Part shown: one piece after another, positions 36,428-45,215 of the stretch | Layout of the letters: every line of letters starts with the position of its first letter | How positions within the stretch are numbered: the stretch's first letter is position 1 | Source of the DNA: Alkalicoccobacillus gibsonii | GTDB lineage: Bacteria > Bacillota > Bacilli > Bacillales > Bacillaceae_D | Reading direction: 5' to 3' | Assembly: GCF_016798245.1 (NCBI RefSeq) | Contig: NZ_JAEUZA010000001.1 | Span: forward strand, 418,221-482,220 | Length of the DNA stretch: 64,000 nt | Notes under the pieces: generated by a model | Seen by the model: only the letters and a program-made list of their open reading frames with translations | Databases searched by the model: none | Told to the model about the DNA's origin: nothing | Translations under genes and position numbers: made by a program

Positions 36428-37904
36428 ACTCCTCAGCTTGTCTTTTATGAATGAGATTGGCCACATTTAACCCACTCAATACAACCATCGGCGACCCTCC
36501 GCCTGGGTGAGTAGACCCACCAACAAAATACAGATTATGTATATCTTTTGCACGATTTGCAGGGCGCAAGAATGCATCCTTTTTTGAATTAGCGGATACA
36601 CCATACAATGCTCCTTTGTAGGCGTAATAATCGCCTTGAATCTGCTCTGGTGATATGACTTGATCATGGGTAATATGAGGTGCAAGATCAAGATCATAGA
36701 CCGTTTCTAACACATGATAAATATGCTGCTTATACTTTTCTACATCTATTGGAGTCTCATAATCTTGAAGCGCTGGAGCATTCACAAGGATGAACAAATT
36801 ATCTCCATCGGGCGAGGCACTATGGTCCGTATATGACGAATTACAAATATAAATAGTTGGCTCATCACTATACATTCGTTTCTCAAACAAATCCTCAAAT
36901 TCTCGATCATACTTTTCACTAAAGTATACTTGATGATGAATAAGGCTTGGTAATCGTTTGTTTAAGGCCGCTAAAATGACAAATGCAGAGATGGAAGGTT
37001 CAAGCTTGTCTCGTTTTTTATTGGAAAACGATGGACGGTCTATTTCGGCAACTAGCTCGGGGTATACTTGAAGCAAATCACCATTCATAATCAATTGATC
37101 ACATGAAACTTGCGAGCCGTCTGCTAGTTCTACACCTGTTGCTTTCTTATTGGATACTTGAATCTGAACGATTTCAGTGTTCGAGTAGAGCTCTACACCT
37201 AACTCTTCTGCTCGTCTAACAAACCCCTCAGCAATACTTGGATTTCCACCTTCAACATAGTAGACTCCCTGAATTAACTCAAGATACGCAATCATTGAGA
37301 AGGTTGCTGGCGATAAGTAAGGAGAGGAACCAATATACGTTGCATAGCGATTAAACATTTGAACAACCTTCTCATTTGTAAAATACTTGCGATGAAACGT
37401 ATCTAAAGAGGTGAATGGATGAACCTTTAGAAGAGCCTTTGTTAAGGAAGGTGAGAGATAATCCTTCCAGCTTGCAAATGTACGTGGAAAGAAATGCTCT
37501 TTTGACAATGCATAAAGGGTTGAAATATCTCTTAAATACTGGTCGTACAATTCACTAGGTATGCCAAATGAAGCTAGGTTTTTTTTCATCACATTTTGAT
37601 CTGCCGTCATGTCAAGATGAGTGCCATCTGTGAAATAATTACGAGTGTGCGTATTAAGACGCTTGAACGTGAAATAGTCTTTCGGATCAGCTCCTGATTC
37701 CCGAATCACTCGCTCAAATACCTCTGGCATTGTTATGGTATTAGGTCCAAAATCAAAAGTAGCGGTTCCTAGCTGATATCTCCGCATCTTCCCGCCAAAG
37801 TGCGCATTCTTTTCAAAAAGCTTCACCTGAAAGCCCTTATGTGCAAGCGAAATCGCTGAACTTAATCCTGCTAATCCACCACCGATAATGACAACTGTTT
37901 TCAT
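36426..37904 (-). CDS. crtNb: Carotenoid desaturase/oxygenase, CrtP (CrtNb)-like (third paralogue)
   Basis: A 492-residue FAD enzyme with VIIGGGLAGLSSAISLA at the N-terminus and FVGGSTHPGGGSPMVVLSG at the C-terminus. The latter resembles the end of Staphylococcus CrtP (diaponeurosporene oxidase; GGSVNPGGGMPMVTLSG) more than CrtN. It therefore likely oxidises a terminal methyl group or performs a late desaturation. It is the last gene of the minus-strand operon, with its ATG overlapping the glycosyltransferase stop by 4 bases. Its stop codon touches the shared terminator. Confidence 0.8.
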   Translation of the reverse strand: MKTVVIIGGGLAGLSSAISLAHKGFQVKLFEKNAHFGGKMRRYQLGTATFDFGPNTITMPEVFERVIRESGADPKDYFTFKRLNTHTRNYFTDGTHLDMTADQNVMKKNLASFGIPSELYDQYLRDISTLYALSKEHFFPRTFASWKDYLSPSLTKALLKVHPFTSLDTFHRKYFTNEKVVQMFNRYATYIGSSPYLSPATFSMIAYLELIQGVYYVEGGNPSIAEGFVRRAEELGVELYSNTEIVQIQVSNKKATGVELADGSQVSCDQLIMNGDLLQVYPELVAEIDRPSFSNKKRDKLEPSISAFVILAALNKRLPSLIHHQVYFSEKYDREFEDLFEKRMYSDEPTIYICNSSYTDHSASPDGDNLFILVNAPALQDYETPIDVEKYKQHIYHVLETVYDLDLAPHITHDQVISPEQIQGDYYAYKGALYGVSANSKKDAFLRPANRAKDIHNLYFVGGSTHPGGGSPMVVLSGLNVANLIHKRQAEE

Positions 37905-39010
37905 GAATAGGTCCGTCCTTTCCAGGTGAAGCCTGACTTACTCCATGCAAGCGCCATGGACTTCATAAGAATTAGAATAAATGCAAGTGCCGAAAAGGGC
38001 ATAAGCAGCCAAATCCAGTTTTTTTGATTGGCCAATTGATCAATGACTAGTCGAATGCCTAAACTAATGAGTAAAGGGAGAGCGTAGTACCATGCGATAG
38101 TAAATGCGAAACCAGCTAGAAACAATGGGAAAACAAAAAGTACACTATATAAACAAATGATACTCACGGCTAACAAGTAAGAACGACCGATCCCTGGAAA
38201 TGCATTTTTTGAGAAGCCTTGCCATACATCTCGGTTCTGGTGGTACATATAACACGTTACATGTTCCGTAACGTTTGCAAGACATGCTCTAGCCCCTGAC
38301 TTCTTAATCGCTCTTGCTAAATGAACATCCTCCACGAGAGAATCTTTAACAGATTGATGACCTCCAATCGAACGATAGGTCATCGACTCAAAAAGCATAA
38401 AGCTACCATGAGCAGCACTCGCTGTCACATGAGTTGTCCGATTTGCCAGATATAACGGCAAATGCAAATAGATGAGCACATGCTGCATAGGCACAAGAAG
38501 CTTAGCTAAAAGACCTGATACTGGGAACCGCGGAAAACCAGTTAATAGACCAGCTTCTTGACTCTTTATCAGCGTAATGGCTTGCTCAATTGTAGTTGGT
38601 GCAAGCCTGACATCTGCATCTAAAAAGAGTAAGTAAGCGCCATTTGCTTGTAGGCTTAACTGATGACAGGCGTGAACCTTACCAACCCAGCCAGCTGGAA
38701 GGTCTTCACCACTTAGCAATTTTAAATTACGCAAGTGATGAGCTTCTTGGCGGATGAGCTGGCTAGTAGAGTCTGTTGACTGATCATCTAAGAAAATAAA
38801 TTCCAGATTTGAATAGGTTAAGTCTGATAAATTCTTAATGAGATCCACTACATTCGCTTCTTCGTCTCTCATAGGAACTAAGATACTAACCAATGGCTTC
38901 TGATCAATAGTAGATTGACCTGCGAGCCACGGCATAAACAACTGATTGTGTGTGACCCAAATGAAGAGCAAACTTAGAACCGCTATAAGACAATAGATAA
39001 ATATAGTCAT
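37901..39010 (-). CDS. Family 2 glycosyltransferase, carotenoid pathway
   Basis: A 369-residue membrane-anchored GT2 enzyme. One N-terminal helix (about 1-25), a GT-A domain with VSILVPMRDEEANVVDL, FLDDQST and the metal-binding LFLDADVRL, and three or four C-terminal helices are visible. The QNRDVWQGFSKNAF segment corresponds to the acceptor QxxRW-like region. In this cluster it should attach a sugar, commonly glucose, to a hydroxyl or carboxyl carotenoid, as CrtQ or CruC do. It overlaps neighbours by 4 bases on both sides and has no clear ribosome site of its own, implying translational coupling. Confidence 0.82.
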   Translation of the reverse strand: MTIFIYCLIAVLSLLFIWVTHNQLFMPWLAGQSTIDQKPLVSILVPMRDEEANVVDLIKNLSDLTYSNLEFIFLDDQSTDSTSQLIRQEAHHLRNLKLLSGEDLPAGWVGKVHACHQLSLQANGAYLLFLDADVRLAPTTIEQAITLIKSQEAGLLTGFPRFPVSGLLAKLLVPMQHVLIYLHLPLYLANRTTHVTASAAHGSFMLFESMTYRSIGGHQSVKDSLVEDVHLARAIKKSGARACLANVTEHVTCYMYHQNRDVWQGFSKNAFPGIGRSYLLAVSIICLYSVLFVFPLFLAGFAFTIAWYYALPLLISLGIRLVIDQLANQKNWIWLLMPFSALAFILILMKSMALAWSKSGFTWKGRTYS

Positions 39011-39726
39011 GATTTTGAGCCTGAGAACGTATTAAACCAGTCACTAACAGAGCGGTTTCCAGAGAGAAGTAAGGTGTAATCAGACGTATCCTCCTGTGCA
39101 ATCTTATCTCGTTGTTGATTCAATTGCAGAGTCATTTCTGTTTCAAGCAAGGTTGTCACTTCCTGACGCGATTGATTATTAAATTGATTGGACATAACAG
39201 GTTCACTTACCTCAATGTAAAGTCGTGGTTTCTGCTCATGTAACATCGTGTAGTAATAGGTGACCGTATAAATAGTCACCTTATGGTCTGCCGTAGCTAA
39301 ATGTGCTGAGCCTGTTTTGAACTCGAGCGGTCTTTTTTCCAAAGGCTGCTCCGCTCCTTGAGGGAACATCCATACAGCTTTTTGATTATGCAATAGCTTT
39401 TTCGCATAGACAAGCGTCTCGACAATGGATCGAGGCTTTTCCACATTAACAGAGAAGGCGCCAATTCGTTTGAAGAATGGAAATTCCTTCAAGCCTTTCT
39501 CGCTCATCATGGCGTAGCTATCATACGGACAAAATGTTTGAGTCAGATAAAAGGTAACTAACCCATCCCACCAGCTCGAATGATTAGCTAGTATGAGTAC
39601 ACCAGCGTCTTCTTGCTTAAATGCTCCTTTAATCGAAATACTCGAAAAAGAGCGTTTTAATAGCCAATTTGTATTATATAGATGCAGTGCCTTACTGAAA
39701 AAAGCATTTTTTTGCGCTTTGATCAT
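39007..39726 (-). CDS. Lysophospholipid-type (PlsC family) acyltransferase, carotenoid pathway
   Basis: A 239-residue PlsC-fold protein. The catalytic H-x4-D is in NHSSWWDG (about residue 49), followed by FFKRIGAFSV and MFPQGAEQP (acceptor-binding motif). It probably transfers a fatty acyl chain to the sugar of a glycosyl carotenoid, the role of CrtO in staphyloxanthin synthesis, although that enzyme is a different protein family. Start 39726 lies 4 bases after the cruF-like stop. The longer frame to 39759 would overlap that gene. Confidence 0.8.
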   Translation of the reverse strand: MIKAQKNAFFSKALHLYNTNWLLKRSFSSISIKGAFKQEDAGVLILANHSSWWDGLVTFYLTQTFCPYDSYAMMSEKGLKEFPFFKRIGAFSVNVEKPRSIVETLVYAKKLLHNQKAVWMFPQGAEQPLEKRPLEFKTGSAHLATADHKVTIYTVTYYYTMLHEQKPRLYIEVSEPVMSNQFNNQSRQEVTTLLETEMTLQLNQQRDKIAQEDTSDYTLLLSGNRSVSDWFNTFSGSKS

Positions 39727-39730
39727 GAGA

Positions 39731-40513
39731 TTATGATTCCTTCCGCTTGTTGTATCCAATCACTAACGGAATGCTTAAAACCAATGAAAGAAGAACAGCT
39801 AACCATAACTGATGTGTAATACCTAAAATCACAAACATCATCAACACCATTACATAGAGCCAAACCATTCGAGGCTCCCAATATGTATCTTTGTAGCCTG
39901 TCCATTTTCCGACCAATTGTAGAGTAAGGTAAACAACTGTATGTAAGATAAAGGCTAGAACAAACCAACCAAAGAAATTCGAGAAGGGAATATCGTAATA
40001 AAATCCTCCGGCTGTCCAGATCCAATACTCTTTTACTTGAAAAGCAACTGGATCGAGAACAATGTCCATAATAACCGCAGCGAGCGAGCCAAGTAGTGTA
40101 TAAGAGAGCCACTCCAACCATTTGTTTTGGATTCTCCATGTATAGGCACGAGCAATGACATGAGTTGTAGAGATAACCATTAACCATGCTGCTCCAATCG
40201 TGAACGGGACTTCAAATAAAATTAGACCAAAATCAGGATTATAAAAGTAATCACCAAAAAGGATTCCGTAATGAACACCAACACCTTCCACAATAAAGGT
40301 GATGATAACAATTAAGATAGATAATACCGTTCCAAGCATTCTTCCGTATTGTTTAATTAAAAAGATTGCGCCAAGCACACCGGTTAATACTAGAAATACA
40401 GTATTTGCCCATTCTAAGCTTGGTGGAAGGATATCAAACGTTAGAAGAATGACTCCACATATGTACCAAAAAACAAAGAAACGAAAAATGAACCGATCAA
40501 AGTTCTCTAACAT
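39731..40513 (-). CDS. cruF: Carotenoid 1,2-hydratase, CruF-like (DUF422)
   Basis: A 260-residue polytopic membrane protein with 7-8 hydrophobic segments. Family features include EGVGVHYGILFGDYFYNP (about residues 70-87), MDIVLDPVAFQVKEYWIW and YDIPFSNFFGWFVLAF. CruF adds water across the psi-end double bond of linear carotenoids to give a tertiary 1-hydroxyl, which can then be glycosylated. It is the first gene of the minus-strand operon. GGAGGG 7 bases before ATG 40513 fixes the start; a longer frame to 40666 covers the promoter region and is rejected. Confidence 0.8.
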   Translation of the reverse strand: MLENFDRFIFRFFVFWYICGVILLTFDILPPSLEWANTVFLVLTGVLGAIFLIKQYGRMLGTVLSILIVIITFIVEGVGVHYGILFGDYFYNPDFGLILFEVPFTIGAAWLMVISTTHVIARAYTWRIQNKWLEWLSYTLLGSLAAVIMDIVLDPVAFQVKEYWIWTAGGFYYDIPFSNFFGWFVLAFILHTVVYLTLQLVGKWTGYKDTYWEPRMVWLYVMVLMMFVILGITHQLWLAVLLSLVLSIPLVIGYNKRKES

Positions 40514-40556
40514 GACAACCCTCCAGATATTCTCTAAACTATATGTAAACACTATG

Positions 40557-40572
40557 CTCATTGTACAATGAG
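40557..40572. promoter_or_regulatory. 16-bp palindrome in the divergent cruF / SDR promoter region
   Basis: CTCATTGTACAATGAG is a perfect palindrome located 44 bases before the cruF start and 16 bases before the SDR start. Read on the minus strand, TTGTAC inside it could serve as a -35 for the carotenoid operon with CATATA 17 bp on. It is a candidate operator controlling one or both directions. The regulator is unknown. Confidence 0.45.
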
Positions 40573-40588
40573 CGGAGGAGGAATAGCT

Positions 40589-41332
40589 ATGAATAAGCGT
40601 GTCGTGCTCGTAACGGGAGCTGGTAATGGAATTGGTGCCGAAGTAGCACTTGCTTTTGCAGAACAAGGAGACCAGGTCATTCTTTCAGATGTGATAGTGG
40701 AAGATGCAAATCGGACTCTGAAAAAAATAAATGAAGCTCGTGGGGAAGCGATTGTAATTGCCTGTGATGTCTCGAACAGTGACCAGGTAAGGGCGATGAT
40801 GGCTGAGATTTATCAATCGTATGGACGCTTAGATATATGTATTAATAATGCTGGCATCTCTAAATGGAAGTCACCGCTTGAGTTAGAAGAAGACGAGTGG
40901 GATAAAGTGATGAATACAAATGCAAAAGGAACTTTTTTATGTAGTAAAGAAGCAGCCAAGCTGATGGGAAAAGCTGAAAGTGGTGGATCTATCATCAATA
41001 TGGCTTCAACAAGAGCGGCTATGAGTGAACCTAATTCTGAAGCATACGCTGCATCAAAAGGAGCCATTGTCTCATTAACCCATGCGCTTGCGGCTTCCTT
41101 GCAGGATCAGCGTATTCAAGTGAATAGCATTAGTCCGGGCTGGATTCATACAGGTGATTCGAGTGAATTAAGAGATGTAGATCATACTCAGCATTTTTCA
41201 AAAAGAGTAGGAGAACCTTCTGATGTTGCGCGCCTATGTTTATTTTTATCAGATCCGAGAAATACGTTTATAACAGGTGAAAATATAACAATTGATGGTG
41301 GAATGACAAAAAAAATGATGTATGAGCATTAA
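40589..41332 (+). CDS. SDR family oxidoreductase (3-oxoacyl-ACP reductase/glucose dehydrogenase-like)
   Basis: A 247-residue classical short-chain dehydrogenase: VTGAGNGIGAEVALAF (cofactor loop, about residues 7-22), NNAG, the catalytic Ser region NMASTRAAM, YAASK (Tyr-x3-Lys) and an ITGENITIDGGMT closing. An Asp after the second strand (SDVIVED) favours NAD over NADP. Start 40589 follows GGAGGAGG. It diverges from the carotenoid operon and could act on a carotenoid or on an unrelated alcohol; nothing in the sequence decides. Confidence 0.85.
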   Translation: MNKRVVLVTGAGNGIGAEVALAFAEQGDQVILSDVIVEDANRTLKKINEARGEAIVIACDVSNSDQVRAMMAEIYQSYGRLDICINNAGISKWKSPLELEEDEWDKVMNTNAKGTFLCSKEAAKLMGKAESGGSIINMASTRAAMSEPNSEAYAASKGAIVSLTHALAASLQDQRIQVNSISPGWIHTGDSSELRDVDHTQHFSKRVGEPSDVARLCLFLSDPRNTFITGENITIDGGMTKKMMYEH

Positions 41333-41386
41333 AAAAAGGTTTGATATTACCTGTCTAGGGTAAAGTAAAAAGGAAGAGGTGTGAGG

Positions 41387-41725
41387 ATGAGCACGGAACA
41401 AGAAAAGCAACAAACAAAAGATCAAGTAATGGGGCAGCTTGAACAAGTAATCGATCCTGAACTCGGGGTTGATATTGTAAATTTGGGACTTGTTTATGAA
41501 ATTAAACTAGACGATGAGAATAATGTTACGGTTGTTATGACTCTTACGGCGATGGGGTGTCCATTGGCTGGAGAAATACATCGTTCTGTGAAAGAAGCAT
41601 TAAGTGAATTAACGGAAATTGGAGATATTGGAGAGGTAGAGGTGGATATCGTTTGGAATCCGCCTTGGTCTAAGAGTATGATGTCACGATACGCCAAGAT
41701 TGCATTAGGAGTACATGAGTCATAG
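41387..41725 (+). CDS. MIP18/DUF59 family Fe-S assembly factor (SufT/YitW-like)
   Basis: A 112-residue protein with the DUF59 pattern: VIDPELGVDIVNLGLVYEI (residues about 20-38), TAMGCPLAG with the conserved Cys, and IVWNPPWSKSMMS. B. subtilis YitW and SufT are relatives that help mature Fe-S proteins. ATG 41387 has GGAAGAGG about 7 bases upstream; GTG 41381 is an alternative. It is a single gene with a strong bidirectional terminator. Confidence 0.85.
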   Translation: MSTEQEKQQTKDQVMGQLEQVIDPELGVDIVNLGLVYEIKLDDENNVTVVMTLTAMGCPLAGEIHRSVKEALSELTEIGDIGEVEVDIVWNPPWSKSMMSRYAKIALGVHES

Positions 41726-41728
41726 GAT

Positions 41729-41764
41729 AAGAAACCCCTACCAGTACAAAGGTAGGGGTTTCTT
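41729..41764. terminator. Bidirectional terminator
   Basis: AAGAAACCCCTACC (41729-41742) pairs perfectly with GGTAGGGGTTTCTT (41751-41764) between convergent genes. Confidence 0.9.
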
Positions 41765-41769
41765 GTGAA

Positions 41770-42312
41770 TTATTCAGGCTTTGGTACATGTTTGAAGATT
41801 TCTCCGCTTTCAAAGAAATCAACTAACTCATCTAGCCATTGGTAATAATTCATCCACTGTTTTGTTTCAGTTAACCAAAGGTTTAGTTCTTCTTCCGTTT
41901 CCTCGGTTAGCTGATCGTTTTGTTCTAATTCTTTATGAATTTGATTAGCCAAACGTTTGCCAATCATTTTATTTTTTTGAATAACCTTCTGCCAATTAGA
42001 GGTGAAAAGTGAGATGAAGGTTTGATAATAATCTTCTTCGACATTATACAAATCTTTTCTAACGCCTTTTTCATATACCTTGCTGGCGATATTTAAATCA
42101 ATCATTTCGCGTACAACTTGACTCATTCTTGTTTTGCTCATTCCGGTTTCCGTTGACAACTCTTCAAGCGTCATTGGTTTTCGGTTTGTATAGATTACTC
42201 CGAGTACCCTGCCTACCGTTGCAGACACACCGTATGTCCGCATGTTATCAGCAATACCTTCAATATATTGTTCTTCGATTTTTTGTAAGAATTCAGAAGA
42301 AGCCCCTTTCAT
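41770..42312 (-). CDS. GbsR-type MarR-like regulator (OpcR/GbsR family)
   Basis: A 180-residue winged-helix protein. The segment YGVSATVGRVLGVIYTNRKP (about residues 27-46), then TLEELSTETGMSKTRMSQVVREM, is typical of GbsR/OpcR, which repress choline and glycine betaine uptake and synthesis genes. The C-terminal helical region would bind choline or sense its absence. It is divergent from opuCABCD with 169 bases between them, so the operon is the obvious target. A perfect dyad in that gap is the likely operator. Confidence 0.85.
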   Translation of the reverse strand: MKGASSEFLQKIEEQYIEGIADNMRTYGVSATVGRVLGVIYTNRKPMTLEELSTETGMSKTRMSQVVREMIDLNIASKVYEKGVRKDLYNVEEDYYQTFISLFTSNWQKVIQKNKMIGKRLANQIHKELEQNDQLTEETEEELNLWLTETKQWMNYYQWLDELVDFFESGEIFKHVPKPE

Positions 42313-42405
42313 GTCCTGCGCACCTCATTCACTTATTGTCAGAGATAATGTACCATATTTTTTTCGTTAAAAGAAGTCTCAATTTAAAGTGTTGCAAATT
42401 AATAC

Positions 42406-42449
42406 TTTACAAACTTTTTGTAAACTTTTTATTGTATATAGTTTATAAT
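42406..42449 (+). promoter_or_regulatory. opuC promoter with overlapping dyad (candidate GbsR/OpcR operator)
   Basis: TTTACAAA-CTT-TTTGTAAA (42406-42424) is a perfect 8-3-8 inverted repeat. A TATAAT -10 lies at 42444-42449, so the right arm falls about where the -35 would be. A repressor bound there would block polymerase. GbsR-type regulators recognise AT-rich dyads at such positions. That this one is bound by the adjacent regulator is inferred. Confidence 0.6.
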
Positions 42450-42481
42450 AAAGCCTGTTAATTTATTCGGAGGTGCAGAAA

Positions 42482-43633
42482 ATGCTACGTATGGAAAATG
42501 TGACCAAGACCTATAAAGGTGGAAAGAAAGCTGTAAACAATGTATCACTTAATATTAAAAAAGGAGAGTTCATTTGTATTATAGGACCTAGTGGTTGTGG
42601 AAAAACAACCACTATGAAAATGATTAACCGATTAATCGAACCTTCAAACGGTAAAATTTATATAAATGATGAGGATTTATTAACGCAGGATGCTGTTAAA
42701 CTTCGTAGAAAAATTGGATATGTGATTCAACAAATTGGTTTATTTCCTCATATGACAATTGAGGAGAACATCACTCTGGTCCCTCGTTTATTAAAATGGA
42801 CTTCAGATAAGAAATCAAAAAGAGCAGAGGAGCTACTGTCCTTAGTTGATATGCCAAAGGATTACTTAAACAGGTATCCGAATGAACTAAGTGGAGGACA
42901 ACAACAACGAATTGGCGTATTGCGTGCCTTAGCAGCTAATCCACCACTTATATTAATGGACGAGCCTTTTGGAGCACTTGATCCAATTACCAGAGATTCC
43001 TTACAGGAGGAATTTAAGCGACTACAGCGTTCTTTGGATAAAACGATTGTATTTGTTACACATGATATGGATGAAGCGATCAAATTAGCTGATCGAATTG
43101 TTATTATGAAAGATGGTGAAATTGTCCAATTTGACTCACCTGAAGAAATTTTAAGAAATCCGGCTAATGAATTTGTAGAGGATTTTATTGGTCGAGAGCG
43201 CTTATTACAGGGAAGACCGAATGTACAAACCATCTCGCAGGTGATGAGTAAAAATCCAATTTCTATTAGCGGTAAACAAACACCGGCGAATGCCTTAAAG
43301 CTAATGAAGCAATCAAGAGTAGACTCCCTTCTTGTAACAGATGAGTCTGGTGTTCTTATGGGCTACATCGATCTTGAGTCAATTGATCGTAATCGCTCAC
43401 TGGAATCCATTGATTCTTTAGTAAAACCAAGTCTCCATAAAGTTCAAGAAAATGCATTGATTCGAGATACTATTCACCGATTATTAAAACGTGGCGTGAG
43501 CTATTCTCCTGTTGTAAACAGTCAGGATAAGCTTGTTGGAATTGTGACACGAGCTAGTTTGGTTGATATGGTGTATGACTCTATTTGGGGAGAAGAGGAA
43601 AGTGTTGCAGATGGGGGAGTAAATCATGAATGA
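42482..43633 (+). CDS. opuCA: OpuC glycine betaine/carnitine/choline importer, ATPase subunit
   Basis: A 383-residue ABC ATPase: Walker [12 protein letters not shown] (about residue 36), Q-loop region [12 protein letters not shown], signature LSGGQQQR, Walker [14 protein letters not shown] and the switch His in VTHDMDEA. The C-terminal third holds two CBS domains ([26 protein letters not shown]), which in OpuA/OpuC sense ionic strength or nucleotides. ATG 42482 follows GGAGGTG by 7 bases. It starts the opuCABCD operon for osmoprotectant uptake; the stop overlaps opuCB by 8 bases. Confidence 0.92.
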   Translation: MLRMENVTKTYKGGKKAVNNVSLNIKKGEFICIIGPSGCGKTTTMKMINRLIEPSNGKIYINDEDLLTQDAVKLRRKIGYVIQQIGLFPHMTIEENITLVPRLLKWTSDKKSKRAEELLSLVDMPKDYLNRYPNELSGGQQQRIGVLRALAANPPLILMDEPFGALDPITRDSLQEEFKRLQRSLDKTIVFVTHDMDEAIKLADRIVIMKDGEIVQFDSPEEILRNPANEFVEDFIGRERLLQGRPNVQTISQVMSKNPISISGKQTPANALKLMKQSRVDSLLVTDESGVLMGYIDLESIDRNRSLESIDSLVKPSLHKVQENALIRDTIHRLLKRGVSYSPVVNSQDKLVGIVTRASLVDMVYDSIWGEEESVADGGVNHE

Positions 43634-44279
43634 ACTGGCTGAGTTTTTACAAACAAATGGAAACGAGCTTCTTCTTAAAACATGGGAACACATTTACATT
43701 TCTTATTTGGCTGTAATCCTTGGGATTTTAGTCGCTGTTCCTTTAGGTATTGCCTTAACTCGTGTACCCAAAATTGCTCAATGGGTTATAGGTACAGTAA
43801 GTGTTCTTCAAACCATTCCGAGTCTCGCTATTCTAGCCTTCTTTATTCCTTTTCTGGGAGTAGGAACTGTACCCGCGGTTGCTGCCCTATTCTTATACTC
43901 TGTATTACCGATTCTGCGGAACACGTATACCAGTGTGAAAGAAGTTGATCCTAACTTAATTGAGGCTGGAAAAGGGATGGGCATGACCACACGAGAGCGT
44001 ATAAAAGGGATCGAATTGCCTCTCGCTTCACCTGTTATCATGTCAGGTATTCGAGTTTCCTCGGTATATTTAATTGGTTGGGCTGCTCTTGCATCGTTTA
44101 TTGGAGCTGGAGGATTAGGTGATTTTATTTTTAGTGGTTTAAACCTTTATGATCCGGCGTTTATTATTGCTGGGGCTGTGCCAGTAACGATCTTAGCTCT
44201 ACTAACTGATGTGATTTTTGCGAAAATAGAAAAGACTGTTACACCAAAAGGCATTGAAACTCATGAGAAAACCGTGTAA
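43626..44279 (+). CDS. opuCB: OpuC importer, permease subunit 1
   Basis: A 217-residue permease with five or six hydrophobic segments, an EAA-like loop ([20 protein letters not shown], about residues 112-131) and the [16 protein letters not shown] segment conserved in betaine permeases. It overlaps opuCA and is followed after 18 bases by opuCC. With opuCD it forms the heteromeric membrane channel. Confidence 0.9.
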   Translation: MNELAEFLQTNGNELLLKTWEHIYISYLAVILGILVAVPLGIALTRVPKIAQWVIGTVSVLQTIPSLAILAFFIPFLGVGTVPAVAALFLYSVLPILRNTYTSVKEVDPNLIEAGKGMGMTTRERIKGIELPLASPVIMSGIRVSSVYLIGWAALASFIGAGGLGDFIFSGLNLYDPAFIIAGAVPVTILALLTDVIFAKIEKTVTPKGIETHEKTV

Positions 44280-44297
44280 CAGAAGGAGATGTTCATC

Positions 44298-45215
44298 ATG
44301 CTAAAAATAAAATCAATGGTTGCTATTTCTTTGCTAGCAACTGTCCTAACTGGTTGTTCGTTACCTGGTTTAAGTGGGCCGGCAAGTGGAACAGTCAAAA
44401 TCGGTGCGGTCAATACAACAGAGTCCATGATTATTGGAAATATGATTAAAGAGCTGATTGAAGAGGAAACCGATTTAAAAGTGGAAATGATCAATAATTT
44501 AGGTTCTTCTATCGTCATGCATCAAGCCATGCTAAACGGTGATGTAGACATTTCAGCTACTCGGTATACGGGAACGGATATTGCAGGTGCGTTGAATATG
44601 GAACCAGTTATGGATCCTGAGGAAGCACTTAAAGTCGTTCAGGAAGAGTTTCCGGAAAGATATGATCAGGTATGGTTTGATTCGTATGGATTTGCAAATT
44701 CATACGCCATTACTGTAACAAATGAGATGGCGAACCAAGAGAATTTAGAAAAAGTGAGTGATCTTGAGGATCAGGCCGATGATCTTCGCGTTGGAGTAGA
44801 TGGTTCATGGATTAATCGTGCAGGAGATGGATATGAAGGATTCCAAGAAACGTATTTTGGATTCGAAAATATATCTCCCATGCAAATTGGACTCGTATAT
44901 GATGCAGTTGAAAGCGGACGTATGGACGCAGTTCTTGCTTATACTACAGATGGACGAATTGCTGCATATGATTTAAAGATTCTAGAAGACGATCGTCAAT
45001 TCTTTCCACCGTATGATGCATCCATGGTAGTAGATAACGAACTTTTGAGCGAGCATCCTGAGCTTGAAGCCATCTTAAATCGACTTGTTGGAACCATTGA
45101 TACAGAGAAAATGCAGGAATTAAATTACGAATCAGATTTCTATATGAAAGAACCAGCTGTTGTTGCAAGAGAGTTTCTAGATGAGAATCAGTTTTTTGCT
45201 GAGGGGGGTGAGTAA
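44298..45215 (+). CDS. opuCC: OpuC importer, osmoprotectant-binding lipoprotein
   Basis: A 305-residue OpuAC-fold lipoprotein with signal SLLATVLTGC (lipobox L-T-G-C). The mature protein begins with VKIGAVNTTESMIIGNMIKE and carries the ligand-site region ATRYTGTDIAG and the LAYTTDGRIAAYDL hinge. ATG 44298 has AAGGAG 9 bases upstream; an earlier ATG at 44289 abuts the site. It binds glycine betaine, carnitine or choline outside the membrane. opuCD starts directly after its stop. Confidence 0.9.
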   Translation: MLKIKSMVAISLLATVLTGCSLPGLSGPASGTVKIGAVNTTESMIIGNMIKELIEEETDLKVEMINNLGSSIVMHQAMLNGDVDISATRYTGTDIAGALNMEPVMDPEEALKVVQEEFPERYDQVWFDSYGFANSYAITVTNEMANQENLEKVSDLEDQADDLRVGVDGSWINRAGDGYEGFQETYFGFENISPMQIGLVYDAVESGRMDAVLAYTTDGRIAAYDLKILEDDRQFFPPYDASMVVDNELLSEHPELEAILNRLVGTIDTEKMQELNYESDFYMKEPAVVAREFLDENQFFAEGGE

